A stretch of 64,000 bases of DNA, from assembly GCF_023703375.1 (NCBI RefSeq), contig NZ_JAMQGO010000011.1, positions 53,622-117,621 on the forward strand. Reading direction: 5' to 3'. How positions within the stretch are numbered: position 1 is the first letter of the stretch; each line of letters starts with the position of its first letter. The translations under genes and the position numbers were made by a program. The notes beneath the pieces are model-generated. The model saw only the letters and a program-made list of their open reading frames with translations, was not told the DNA's origin and ran no database searches. Origin of the DNA: Lutimaribacter degradans. GTDB taxonomy: Bacteria; Pseudomonadota; Alphaproteobacteria; Rhodobacterales; Rhodobacteraceae. This document shows, one piece after another, positions 9,684 through 17,314 of this stretch.

Positions 9684-10381
9684 ACCTGGACACGCGCCAT
9701 TCATGGACCGACGTTCGTGACAAGATCCGCGCCCGCATCCTGGACAGGACTTATGCGCCGGGCGACAAGCTGCCGCGAGACGAGGATATCGCCCGCGAAT
9801 TTGGCTGCGCCCGCACAACGGTGCATCGTGCGATGCAGGACCTGTCTCTTGCCGGATTGGTCGAGCGCAAGCGCAAGGGCGGTACCCATGTCCGGGCCGA
9901 TCCGGTCACCCGCGCCACTTTCGACATTCCGATCACACGGCGCGAAGTGGAACAAAAGGGGGCCAAGTACAATTACCAGCTTATCAGCCGTGAGATCGAG
10001 CAAAGCCCGATCGCCATCATGGCGCGTTTCGGGATTCAAAGCGCGGTTGAGATGCTTCACGTAAAGGCGCTGCACCTTGCCGATAACTGCCCCTATATTT
10101 TCGAGGATCGCTGGATCGACATACAGTCGATGCCCGAGGTGCTCGATGTTGACCTGACCGGCCAAAGCGCGAATGAGTGGCTGGTCCACAACAAGCCCTA
10201 CAGCCGCGTCGAGGTCAGCTTCTCGGCCATGAATGCCGAGGGCGAAAATGCCCAGCACCTGTCGGCACCCGTGGGCAGTGCCCTGTTCGTGATCGAACGT
10301 ACGACATGGATCGGCACGGCGCCGATCACAACGGTGCAGGCGGCGGCCGCACCGGGCTATCGGTTGACAGCCCGGAACTGA
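9680..10381 (+). CDS. hutC: Histidine utilisation repressor, GntR family with UTRA domain
   Basis: A 233-residue regulator: an N-terminal winged helix-turn-helix (about residues 8-75, with PGDKLPRDEDIAREFGCARTTVHRA as the GntR signature in part) and a C-terminal UTRA ligand-binding domain (about 90-230). HutC proteins repress hut genes and release DNA on binding urocanate. The predicted start is a TTG that overlaps the hutF stop by three bases, so the two genes form one transcript. Its likely target is the TGTA-N2-TACA palindrome between hutF and hutI. Confidence 0.93.
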   Translation: MNLDTRHSWTDVRDKIRARILDRTYAPGDKLPRDEDIAREFGCARTTVHRAMQDLSLAGLVERKRKGGTHVRADPVTRATFDIPITRREVEQKGAKYNYQLISREIEQSPIAIMARFGIQSAVEMLHVKALHLADNCPYIFEDRWIDIQSMPEVLDVDLTGQSANEWLVHNKPYSRVEVSFSAMNAEGENAQHLSAPVGSALFVIERTTWIGTAPITTVQAAAAPGYRLTARN

Positions 10382-10422
10382 AAGCGGCGTGCCGGCACGG
10401 CACAAATGATGCACGCGGCAAT

Positions 10423-10443
10423 CCGGCGCGGGCCCTGCGCCGG
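10423..10443. terminator. Possible hairpin between convergent hutC and acyl-CoA dehydrogenase genes
   Basis: A 7-bp stem (CCGGCGC with GCGCCGG) and a 7-nt loop lie in the 65-bp gap between the two convergent stops. No T-tract follows on either strand, so termination is uncertain. Confidence 0.3.
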
Positions 10444-10446
10444 CGC

Positions 10447-11700
10447 TTATCGCGCGGGCGGCACGAAATGCGCCAGGTTCGCGCCCATCGCGCCCTTGGT
10501 CTTTTTCAGCTCTTCCCGGGCAATGACCTTCAGATGCACCTCGTCTGGCCCGTCGAGGAATCGCATCGCTCGGCCCCAGGTCCACAGGTAACTCAGCGGG
10601 GTGTCGGGCGTGATGCCCGCAGCGCCAAAAACCTGCATCGCGCGGTCAACGACCGTGGTTTGCAGCCGCGCGGCCATGACCTTGATCGCCGAGACATCGA
10701 CCCGCGCGGCGCGTGCCCCCTCTTGATCCATGCGCCAGGCTGTTTGCAACATCAACAGTCGTGCGGCGTCAATCTCGATCCGCGACTGGGCGATCCAGTC
10801 CTGGATATTGGCATTGTCGGCCAGTGCCTTGCCGAAGGTGCTGCGCTCAAGCGCGCGTTCGCACATCAGTTCCAGCGCCAGTTCGCATTGGCCGATGGTG
10901 CGCATGCAATGATGGATGCGGCCCGGCCCCAGCCGTGCCTGTGCCAGCATGAAGCCGTCGCCCTCGTTGCCAAGCATGGCATCGACGGGCACGCGCACGT
11001 CGCGCATCAGGATTTCGCAATGCCCCTCGGGGGCATGGTGGTGCATGATCGGCACGTCGCGCACCACCTCGAATCCGGGCGTGTCCATCGGTACCAGGAT
11101 GAACGAGTGCTTGCGGTGGCGGTCGGCCTCGGGCGAGGGGTCGGAGACGCCGAAAACGATGCAGAGGTTGGCATTGGGGTGCTTGGCGCCGGTCGAAAAC
11201 CACTTGCGCCCGTTGATCACGTATTCATCGCCTTCGCGCTTTATGGTTGTAGCCAGATTCGTCAGGTCGGATGAGGCCGCGTCGGGCTCGGTCAGGCCCA
11301 CGACCGAGCGCAGTTCGCCGCGCAACAATGGGTCAAGGTACTTTTCCTTCTGCTCGGGCGTGCCGAACTGCATCAGGATTTCCATGTTGCCGGTGTCGGG
11401 TGCGTTGCAGTTGAATACCTCGGGGCTCCACGGCACGCGGCCCATTTCCTCGGCCAGCGGCGCGTATTCCAGGTTGGTCAGCCGCGTGCCGGGGTGGTCG
11501 TCTTCCAGTTCTGGGGTGAACATGTTCCATAGGCCGGCCTCGAATGCCTTGGCCTTCAGCGGCTCGATCACCTCGGTCGGGTAGGCGCCGGTATGAGCGA
11601 TCTCGTGAAAGCGGCGGTTCGCGGGCAGCACGTTATCGGCCATGAACGTCTTGAGAGAGGCCAGCATCTGTTTGCTTTTGTCGGAATAGGCGAAATCCAT
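10447..11700 (-). CDS. Acyl-CoA dehydrogenase (ACAD10/11-like)
   Basis: An FAD enzyme that introduces the alpha,beta double bond into an acyl-CoA. The 417-residue protein carries the family signatures VGLTEPDAASSD, GRKWFSTGA, and near the C terminus QVFGAAGITPDTPLSYLWTWGR with the RFLDGPDEVH substrate/flavin region. The start at 11700 follows AAGGA by nine bases; the upstream open frame has no such signal. It lies 14 bp after the phosphotransferase gene, a pairing that mirrors mammalian ACAD11, where a kinase-like domain and an acyl-CoA dehydrogenase are fused and handle 4-hydroxy acids. The substrate here is unknown. Confidence 0.92.
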   Translation of the reverse strand: MDFAYSDKSKQMLASLKTFMADNVLPANRRFHEIAHTGAYPTEVIEPLKAKAFEAGLWNMFTPELEDDHPGTRLTNLEYAPLAEEMGRVPWSPEVFNCNAPDTGNMEILMQFGTPEQKEKYLDPLLRGELRSVVGLTEPDAASSDLTNLATTIKREGDEYVINGRKWFSTGAKHPNANLCIVFGVSDPSPEADRHRKHSFILVPMDTPGFEVVRDVPIMHHHAPEGHCEILMRDVRVPVDAMLGNEGDGFMLAQARLGPGRIHHCMRTIGQCELALELMCERALERSTFGKALADNANIQDWIAQSRIEIDAARLLMLQTAWRMDQEGARAARVDVSAIKVMAARLQTTVVDRAMQVFGAAGITPDTPLSYLWTWGRAMRFLDGPDEVHLKVIAREELKKTKGAMGANLAHFVPPAR

Positions 11701-11714
11701 TTGCTCGTTCCTTG

Positions 11715-12746
11715 TCAGGCTGTGTTGAGTGTGTCGGTTGAAAGCCGTGCCTCGGCAAGGCGGGCGAAATCGGGGGCCAGTGCGCCCACGGCGCGGGCAT
11801 CGGCACTGGTGGCCTGGCCAGTCGCGGCGCGTGCGGCGATCCCTTCGCAAATGATCGCCATTCGAAACAGCGCGAAGGCGCGATGAAACGGGCGCAACGG
11901 CGCATCGCAACCGCCCGCCGCGCGGTAGGTTTCAAGGAAAGCGCCGTTGTCGGGAAGGCCCAGCCGCGACAGGTCAAGCCCGGCCAGCCCCCCCATCTGG
12001 TTAGGTCGCAGGTCGTAGAACATGCCCCAATGCGCCAAGTCGGCCAGCGGGTCGCCAAGGGTCGACAATTCCCAATCCAGCACGCCGGTTATGCGGGCCG
12101 GATCATCGGCAACGATCAGGTTGCCGATGCGATAATCGCCATGCACCAGGGTGGTCGGGCTTTCAGGAGGAATATTGCCGGCGAACCAGTCGGCCAGCGT
12201 GTCGATGCGGGCATCTGTGCGATGCTCCAGCGCCTGCCACTGGCTGCGCCAGCGCGCCACTTGCCGCGCGTAATAGCCCGAGTTGCGCCCGTAATCGGCA
12301 AGCCCGACGGCCGTCACGTCGACCCGGTGCAGCCGGGCCAATACGCTCGCGGCCTGCAGGTGCACGTCGCGGCGGGCATCGGGCAACAGGTGAGGCAGGG
12401 CGGTGTCATCCGATACCCGGCCCGGCAAGCGCTCCATCAGGTAAAAGGGCGTGCCTATCAGCGAGGGGTCAGGCTCGTAATGCACGGGGCGTGGCAAGGG
12501 CAGGCCGCTGTCCTGTAACGCCACCAACACGCGGTATTCGCGGTCGATCGCATGTGCGCTGGACAAGGTCGCGCCCCGGGGCTTTTTCCGCAGGACCAAC
12601 CGCTCGCCTTGCGTGGTGACGAACCAGGTAGGATTCGACTGCCCGTTTCCCACGGGGTCGATCTGAACCGGTCCTCCCAGAATCGGTTCCAGCGCCGCTG
12701 GGTCAAAATCGGGGCGTTGTTGTGATGGCCGTTTATCGGGTGTCAT
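11715..12746 (-). CDS. Phosphotransferase family protein, ACAD11 N-domain-like
   Basis: A 343-residue protein of the aminoglycoside-phosphotransferase/choline-kinase fold. It shows the Brenner-type catalytic motif LVHGDYRIGNLI and the metal-binding GVLDWELSTLGDPLADL. Members next to acyl-CoA dehydrogenases are thought to phosphorylate a hydroxyl group on an acyl-CoA, so that phosphate can leave in the next step. I prefer the start at 12746 because the two upstream ATGs (12779, 12791) overlap or adjoin the operator-like palindrome at 12781-12791. No strong ribosome-binding site marks any of the three. Confidence 0.85.
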   Translation of the reverse strand: MTPDKRPSQQRPDFDPAALEPILGGPVQIDPVGNGQSNPTWFVTTQGERLVLRKKPRGATLSSAHAIDREYRVLVALQDSGLPLPRPVHYEPDPSLIGTPFYLMERLPGRVSDDTALPHLLPDARRDVHLQAASVLARLHRVDVTAVGLADYGRNSGYYARQVARWRSQWQALEHRTDARIDTLADWFAGNIPPESPTTLVHGDYRIGNLIVADDPARITGVLDWELSTLGDPLADLAHWGMFYDLRPNQMGGLAGLDLSRLGLPDNGAFLETYRAAGGCDAPLRPFHRAFALFRMAIICEGIAARAATGQATSADARAVGALAPDFARLAEARLSTDTLNTA

Positions 12747-12780
12747 GCGGTTGCGCCATTTGCGCCCCTTGAATGTCATA

Positions 12781-12791
12781 TTGTCCGACAC
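12781..12791. promoter_or_regulatory. GntR/FadR-type operator candidate 1
   Basis: TTGTC-C-GACAC is a near-perfect palindrome with a TGTC-N-GAC core, the shape of operators bound by FCD-type GntR regulators. It lies just upstream of the phosphotransferase gene, whose cluster faces the GntR gene. Confidence 0.5.
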
Positions 12792-12887
12792 TAAGGGGTA
12801 AGCCTCGGCTTGGGTGTGGTCAATCCCCTTATCAGTGACGTGCCGCGTGAACAGGTGCAGAAACCCGTATATATCAGGCGAAAATAT

Positions 12888-12900
12888 GCTGCAATGCAGC
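12888..12900. promoter_or_regulatory. Perfect palindrome GCTGCA-A-TGCAGC in the divergent regulatory region
   Basis: A perfect 6+1+6 inverted repeat lies in the 301-bp non-coding region between the phosphotransferase gene and the GntR gene. It could be an operator for a second factor. Its TGCTGCAA half is also found in the inverted repeat upstream of mcl1 (63804-63831), which may be chance. Confidence 0.35.
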
Positions 12901-12960
12901 GTCCATTGGGCTGGCAGACAGGTGTTGACAGGTCAGGTGAATCACGATCAACCTGCGTTA

Positions 12961-12971
12961 ATGTCGGACGT
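12961..12971. promoter_or_regulatory. GntR/FadR-type operator candidate 2
   Basis: ATGTC-G-GACGT is a second pseudo-palindrome with the TGTC-N-GAC core, 180 bp from the first and 77 bp upstream of the GntR start. The pair fits coordinated autoregulation and control of the divergent genes. Confidence 0.45.
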
Positions 12972-13047
12972 TAGCAGAGGAACGGATGCTCATGCGCCTT
13001 ATTGGCACCACCTATTGGCAGGCGCTTGCGGGGGCTGGGAAAGGCGC

Positions 13048-13788
13048 ATGAGCCTGACGCCCCGACCCATCAACGTGACCTTTGCCTATCAGCAGGTCGC
13101 CGAAGAGATCGAGTCGCAAATACTGCGTGGCGAGTTGAAGCCGGGTGACCAGTTGCCGGGCGAGACCGAACTGGCGCAGTTGTTCGGTGTGACCCGGTCC
13201 ACGGTGCGCGAAGGGTTGCGGCATCTGGAAAGCGACGGGCTGGTACATCGCCCCTCGCCCCGCCGGCTCGAGGTGACCGTGCCGCAGGCCGATCAGCTTA
13301 CAACCCGTGCCGGCCGTGCCATGGCACTGATGAAGGTCACTTTTCGTGAGCTGTGGGAGGTCACGATGGTGACCGAGCCGCTGGCCGCCCGCATCGCCGC
13401 AGAGCGCGCCAGCGCGGACGAGATCGAGATGCTGCAGGGTCTTCATTCCGACCTGGTTGGCGCCGAGGGGCAGATGGCCCGCACGATCGAGTTGGACGAG
13501 GCGTTTCATACCCGTATCGGCGAGATGGGGCGCAACCGGGTGCTGGGGCTTGCGCGCGAGCCGATATCGCTTTTGCTGTTTCGCGGCTTCGCGCAGATCG
13601 CCCCCTATGCCACGCAGTTCTACAAGCGCCAGATCGAAGCGCATTCAAACATCATCGCCGCCATGCGCGACCGAGATTGTGACCGGGCCGAGAAATGGGC
13701 GCGGATGCATATCGAGGACTTTTGGCGCGGCGCGCAGATTGCCGGGCTCGAGGATGCCGTGGCATTGAATCCGCGCGCATTGTCATAA
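13048..13788 (+). CDS. GntR-family regulator with FCD domain (FadR subfamily)
   Basis: A 246-residue regulator. The winged helix-turn-helix occupies about residues 8-76 (PGDQLPGETELAQLFGVTRSTVREG in part), and the rest is the all-helical FCD effector domain, with EAFHTRIGEMGRN as a metal/ligand-site candidate. FCD regulators sense carboxylic acids or acyl-CoAs. The start at 13048 has GGGAAAGG upstream, and the long upstream open frame reads through non-coding sequence. It lies nine bases before the first enoyl-CoA hydratase, so it is co-transcribed with the genes it probably controls. Confidence 0.9.
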   Translation: MSLTPRPINVTFAYQQVAEEIESQILRGELKPGDQLPGETELAQLFGVTRSTVREGLRHLESDGLVHRPSPRRLEVTVPQADQLTTRAGRAMALMKVTFRELWEVTMVTEPLAARIAAERASADEIEMLQGLHSDLVGAEGQMARTIELDEAFHTRIGEMGRNRVLGLAREPISLLLFRGFAQIAPYATQFYKRQIEAHSNIIAAMRDRDCDRAEKWARMHIEDFWRGAQIAGLEDAVALNPRALS

Positions 13789-13797
13789 GGGATGTAC

Positions 13798-14688
13798 ATG
13801 CAATACCACCACATCACCACCGATCTGGCGGATGGCGTCATGACCCTGACGCTGAACCGACCCGAGCGTCTGAACGCCTTTACCCAGGCGATGCTGGACG
13901 AAATGATCGCCACCTTTGACGCGGCCGACGCCGATGACGACGTGCGCGCCATTATCCTCACCGGTGCCGGGCGCGGTTTCTGTGCGGGCGTCGACCTGGA
14001 CGACCCCAACGCATTTACCGCGGCAAAGGTCGACCCGAAGACGCGGGATGCGGCTACCTGGAACGATCCGGCCAATCGCGACATGGGCGGGGTTCTGGCA
14101 TTGCGCATCTTCAACTGCCTGAAGCCGGTTATCGCGGCGGTGAATGGCCCCGCCGTGGGCATCGGGGCCACGATGCAATTGCCGATGGATATTCGCATTG
14201 CGTCTGAAACCGCGCGGTTCGGGTTCGTTTTCGCGCGGCGCGGTATCGTGCCCGAGGCGGCTTCAAGCTGGTTCCTGCCGCGTCTGGTTGGTATGAGCCA
14301 GGCGTTGGAATGGTGTTATTCGGGCCGTGTCTTCGGTGCTGACGAGGCCCATGCCGGCGGGTTGGTCCGCTCGGTTCATGCGCCGGATGACCTTTTGCCA
14401 GCGGCCCGCGCCATCGCGCAAGAGATCGCCGACAATACCGCGCCGGTATCCATCGCGCTGACGCGGCAGATGATGTGGCGCATGGCCGGGGCCGATCACC
14501 CGATGCAGGCGCACCGTATAGACAGTCGCGCCATCGCCGCGCGCAGTTCCATGGCGGACGCCGACGAAGGCGTGGCAAGTTTCCTGGAAAAACGCGCACC
14601 GGCCTTTCCCGACAGGGTGTCGCGCGACATGCCCGGTTTCTACCCCTGGTGGACCGAGCCCGGCTGGCTGGACGAGGAGGAAAAATGA
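13798..14688 (+). CDS. Enoyl-CoA hydratase/isomerase family protein (crotonase fold)
   Basis: A 296-residue crotonase-family member, with LTLNRPERLNAFTQAM, an oxyanion-hole segment ILTGAGRGFCAGVDLDD and a second at NGPAVGIGATMQLPMDIRIAS. In the region where classic hydratases carry a catalytic glutamate the sequence reads RRGIVPEAASSWFLPR, so Glu is present. It probably hydrates an enoyl-CoA or isomerises it. AAGGG sits six bases before the ATG at 13798; an ATG two codons earlier is too close to it. The last eight bases are coupled to the next gene through an ATGA overlap. Confidence 0.9.
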   Translation: MQYHHITTDLADGVMTLTLNRPERLNAFTQAMLDEMIATFDAADADDDVRAIILTGAGRGFCAGVDLDDPNAFTAAKVDPKTRDAATWNDPANRDMGGVLALRIFNCLKPVIAAVNGPAVGIGATMQLPMDIRIASETARFGFVFARRGIVPEAASSWFLPRLVGMSQALEWCYSGRVFGADEAHAGGLVRSVHAPDDLLPAARAIAQEIADNTAPVSIALTRQMMWRMAGADHPMQAHRIDSRAIAARSSMADADEGVASFLEKRAPAFPDRVSRDMPGFYPWWTEPGWLDEEEK

Positions 14689-15464
14689 GCGACACGATCC
14701 TGATCGAACGCGCGGGTGCGGTGACCACCCTGCGCCTGAACGACCCGGCAACGATGAATGCGATGACGCCACAGATGGCGCACGATCTGCACGATGCGTT
14801 GAAAGACGCCGTTGCGGCCGGTGCGCGCGCCATCATTCTGGCCGGCAGCGAACGCGCCTTTTCCACAGGCGCCAACCTGAAGGCCGCGATGCCGAAGGAT
14901 ATCACTGGTTTCGACGTCGGTGAGACGCTGGAAAACGACTATAACCCGCTGATGCGCACGATCCGCGATTTGCCGGTGCCGCTGATCTCGGCGGTGCGCG
15001 GGGCTGCGGCGGGCGTGGGCGCGTCGCTGGCGTTGGTCTGCGACGTGATCGTGGCTGGCAAAAGCGCCTATTTCCTCGAAGCGTTCGCGCGTATCGGCCT
15101 TGTGCCCGATGGCGGCGCGACATGGCTTTTGACGCGCGCGGTGGGGCGCGTGCGGGCAATGGAAATGATGCTGCTTGCTGAAAAGATCCCCGCGCCACAG
15201 GCGCATGACTGGGGGCTGATCACCCGCCTGGCCGAAGATGACGCGGTGGAAGATACCGCGCAGGCGCTTGCCGAAAAGCTGGCGGATGGCCCGGCGCGGG
15301 CGCATGCGCTGATTCGGCAGGCGGCCTGGGCCGCGGTAGATGCAGATTTCGATACGGCCCTGCAAACCGAACGGCATTTGCAGAAACAGGCGGGCGAGAC
15401 GCTGGATTTCGCCGAAGGGCTGGCCGCGTTCCACGAAAAGCGCGCGCCCCGGTTCAACGGATGA
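14685..15464 (+). CDS. Second enoyl-CoA hydratase/isomerase family protein
   Basis: A 259-residue crotonase-family protein with LRLNDPATMNAMTPQM, ILAGSERAFSTGANL and AVRGAAAGVGASLALVCDVIVAG, followed by ARIGLVPDGGATWLL. At the position of the second catalytic glutamate of hydratases it has Asp (VPDGG), as in isomerase-like or PaaG-like members, so it may act as an isomerase rather than a hydratase. It starts at an ATG preceded by GAGGAGG and overlapping the previous stop by four bases. A hairpin with a T-run follows. Confidence 0.88.
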   Translation: MSDTILIERAGAVTTLRLNDPATMNAMTPQMAHDLHDALKDAVAAGARAIILAGSERAFSTGANLKAAMPKDITGFDVGETLENDYNPLMRTIRDLPVPLISAVRGAAAGVGASLALVCDVIVAGKSAYFLEAFARIGLVPDGGATWLLTRAVGRVRAMEMMLLAEKIPAPQAHDWGLITRLAEDDAVEDTAQALAEKLADGPARAHALIRQAAWAAVDADFDTALQTERHLQKQAGETLDFAEGLAAFHEKRAPRFNG

Positions 15465-15468
15465 AGAC

Positions 15469-15495
15469 CCGTCCGCCGGAAGGGCGGGCGGTTTT
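15469..15495 (+). terminator. Rho-independent terminator after the enoyl-CoA hydratase genes
   Basis: CCGTCCGCC pairs with GGCGGGCGG (one G-T pair), 5-nt loop, then TTTT. It begins four bases after the stop codon and separates the hydratase operon from the TRAP genes. Confidence 0.7.
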
Positions 15496-15563
15496 GCGAC
15501 GCCTCGTCACACTTGGCGAGGTCACAAATAAATAACATGGTCCAAACGGGAGGAACCAAAACC

Positions 15564-16700
15564 ATGAAAAACACGATGAAAGCCCTTTTTGCGGGCGTAT
15601 CCATGCTGGCCGTCACTGGTGGCGCGCAGGCGGCTGATCTCAGCTTCGCGGGCGGCTGGCCGCCCAACTCGGCGCCGACCGCCAAGATCGAGGACTACGC
15701 CAAAGCCGTCGAGGAATACAGCAACGGCGAAGTCAGCGTGCGGGTGTTTCCGCTGTCGCTGCTGAGCTTTGGCGAAATCAACGCCGGCCTGCGGGATGGT
15801 ATCGCCGACGTGGCGGGCAACCTGCTGGCATATTTCCCGGCGGAATACCCGACGCTGAACATGCTGGCCGAATTCTCGGAACTGGTCGAGCTGGAAGAGT
15901 TTTCCGGAGAACTGAGCAGCCTGGCCTTTACCGGCGCCATCATGGATTACGTGATGAACGACTGCCCCGCCTGCATTGACGAGATGTCGGCGCAGAACCA
16001 GGTGTACCTGGGCGCGTCTTCGACCACGTCCTATGCGTTGCAATGCGCGGTGCCGCTGAGCTCGGTCGGCGACCTGGAAGGCAAGCGTTTGCGCGCCGCG
16101 GGTGCCTACTGGGCGCGCTGGGCGGAATCGGTTGGCGCCGTGCCGGTCTCGATGTCGGTCAACGAAACGCTCGAAGGCCTGAGCCAGGGCGTGGTCGACT
16201 GCACCATGTCGAACACCGCCGACTTCGTGAACTTCGGCTTCATCGACGTGGTCGATTATGTCTACATCGGCGCGCCGGGTGCCCAGTTCAACGTGCCCTT
16301 CACGATGAACAAGGACAGCTGGAACGGCCTGTCGGACGACAACAAGCAGGCGATGCTGCGTGCCCACGCCAAGTTGGCTGCCGATATTGCCTGGGTCTAT
16401 ATTGAGGAAGGCCGCGCCGGTCGTGAGCGCGCCCCGGGCGAGGGTATCGAATACGGCGCCGCGCCCGATGATATCGTGGCGATGAACCGTGAATTCATCC
16501 AGGAAGACAAGGATGCCATCGCCGAGATCTACAACGAGCGTTTCGGCATCGAAAGCGGTGCCGAGGCTGCAGCCGCCCTGACCGAAAGCCTGGGCAAGTG
16601 GACCGAGCTGACAAAGGATGTCAGCAGCGGCGAGGAACTGGCCGAAATCTACTGGAACGAGATCTTTTCGAAGATCGACGTTGCCAGCTACGGCCAGTAA
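15564..16700 (+). CDS. dctP: TRAP substrate-binding protein, Sec signal
   Basis: Periplasmic receptor of the second TRAP transporter, 378 residues. The start at 15564 has GGGAGGAA upstream and gives a clean Sec signal (basic MKNTMK, hydrophobic core, cleavage after AQA near residue 23). GDLEGKRLRAAG holds the arginine expected to bind the substrate carboxylate. Two cysteines in NDCPACIDEM and another in ALQCAVP are unusual for these proteins and could form disulfides in the periplasm. Context among acyl-CoA enzymes and an acyl-CoA synthetase suggests a monocarboxylic acid ligand. Confidence 0.9.
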   Translation: MKNTMKALFAGVSMLAVTGGAQAADLSFAGGWPPNSAPTAKIEDYAKAVEEYSNGEVSVRVFPLSLLSFGEINAGLRDGIADVAGNLLAYFPAEYPTLNMLAEFSELVELEEFSGELSSLAFTGAIMDYVMNDCPACIDEMSAQNQVYLGASSTTSYALQCAVPLSSVGDLEGKRLRAAGAYWARWAESVGAVPVSMSVNETLEGLSQGVVDCTMSNTADFVNFGFIDVVDYVYIGAPGAQFNVPFTMNKDSWNGLSDDNKQAMLRAHAKLAADIAWVYIEEGRAGRERAPGEGIEYGAAPDDIVAMNREFIQEDKDAIAEIYNERFGIESGAEAAAALTESLGKWTELTKDVSSGEELAEIYWNEIFSKIDVASYGQ

Positions 16701-16722
16701 GCGACGGTTGACCTGACCCAAG

Positions 16723-16752
16723 GCCGGGTGCCGCCTGAGCGCGGTGCCCGGC
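16723..16752 (+). terminator. Intra-operon stem-loop between second dctP and dctQ
   Basis: GCCGGGTGCCG pairs with CGGTGCCCGGC (11 bp, two G-T pairs) across an 8-nt loop, followed by TCTC. It lies in the 77-bp gap between dctP and dctQ, in the same place as the hairpin in the other TRAP operon of this window. Confidence 0.6.
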
Positions 16753-16777
16753 TCTCACGACGAACGGAGGCTTTCCC

Positions 16778-17314
16778 ATGTTCATGATCGGCAGGGCGCT
16801 ATCGTTTCTATGCAGGTCCGCATCGTTCATCGGGGCGATTTGTGTTGTATTGATGATGTTGCATGTCACCGCCGACGTGCTGGGCCGCTACCTGTTCAAT
16901 GCGCCATTGCCCGGCACGATCGTTGTGGTGGCCAATTATTACATGATCATTCTGGTCTTCATCGCCCTTGGCGTGGCCGAGGAAAAACGCGCCCATATCT
17001 CGGTCGAGTTCCTGACCGACCTGATGTCGGAACGGCCGCGTGCGGCGTTTTCCGTTCTTGCCAGCGCGTTGACGATCGCTGTGACCGTAATTCTTATGAT
17101 CGCTGGCTGGAGCGAAGCGATGAAGAAAACCCGTGGCGGTGCCACGATGGAACAGGGCAGCCAGATGATCGAGATCTGGCAAAGCTACTGGTTGATCCCG
17201 TTGGGTGCGGCGCTGATGGCGCTGATCGCGGCCTACCGCGTGATCGCCACAATCACCGGCGCGAAAAGCGGCCTTAGCGAAACCGATGCAGATGTGAAGT
17301 TCATAAATGACTGA
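16778..17314 (+). CDS. dctQ: TRAP transporter small permease (DctQ type)
   Basis: A 178-residue protein with four hydrophobic segments (about residues 15-38, 53-70, 95-112 and 140-160), matching DctQ. ACGGAGG lies eight bases before the ATG. Its 3' end overlaps dctM by eight bases, so the two permease subunits are translationally coupled. Function follows from its position between dctP and dctM. Confidence 0.9.
   Translation: MFMIGRALSFLCRSASFIGAICVVLMMLHVTADVLGRYLFNAPLPGTIVVVANYYMIILVFIALGVAEEKRAHISVEFLTDLMSERPRAAFSVLASALTIAVTVILMIAGWSEAMKKTRGGATMEQGSQMIEIWQSYWLIPLGAALMALIAAYRVIATITGAKSGLSETDADVKFIND

Noticed and set aside
10389..10398. Perfect palindrome GTGCCGGCAC after hutC
   Set aside because: It has no loop, is short, and lies at the end of convergent genes. 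It is expected by chance in DNA this rich in G and C.
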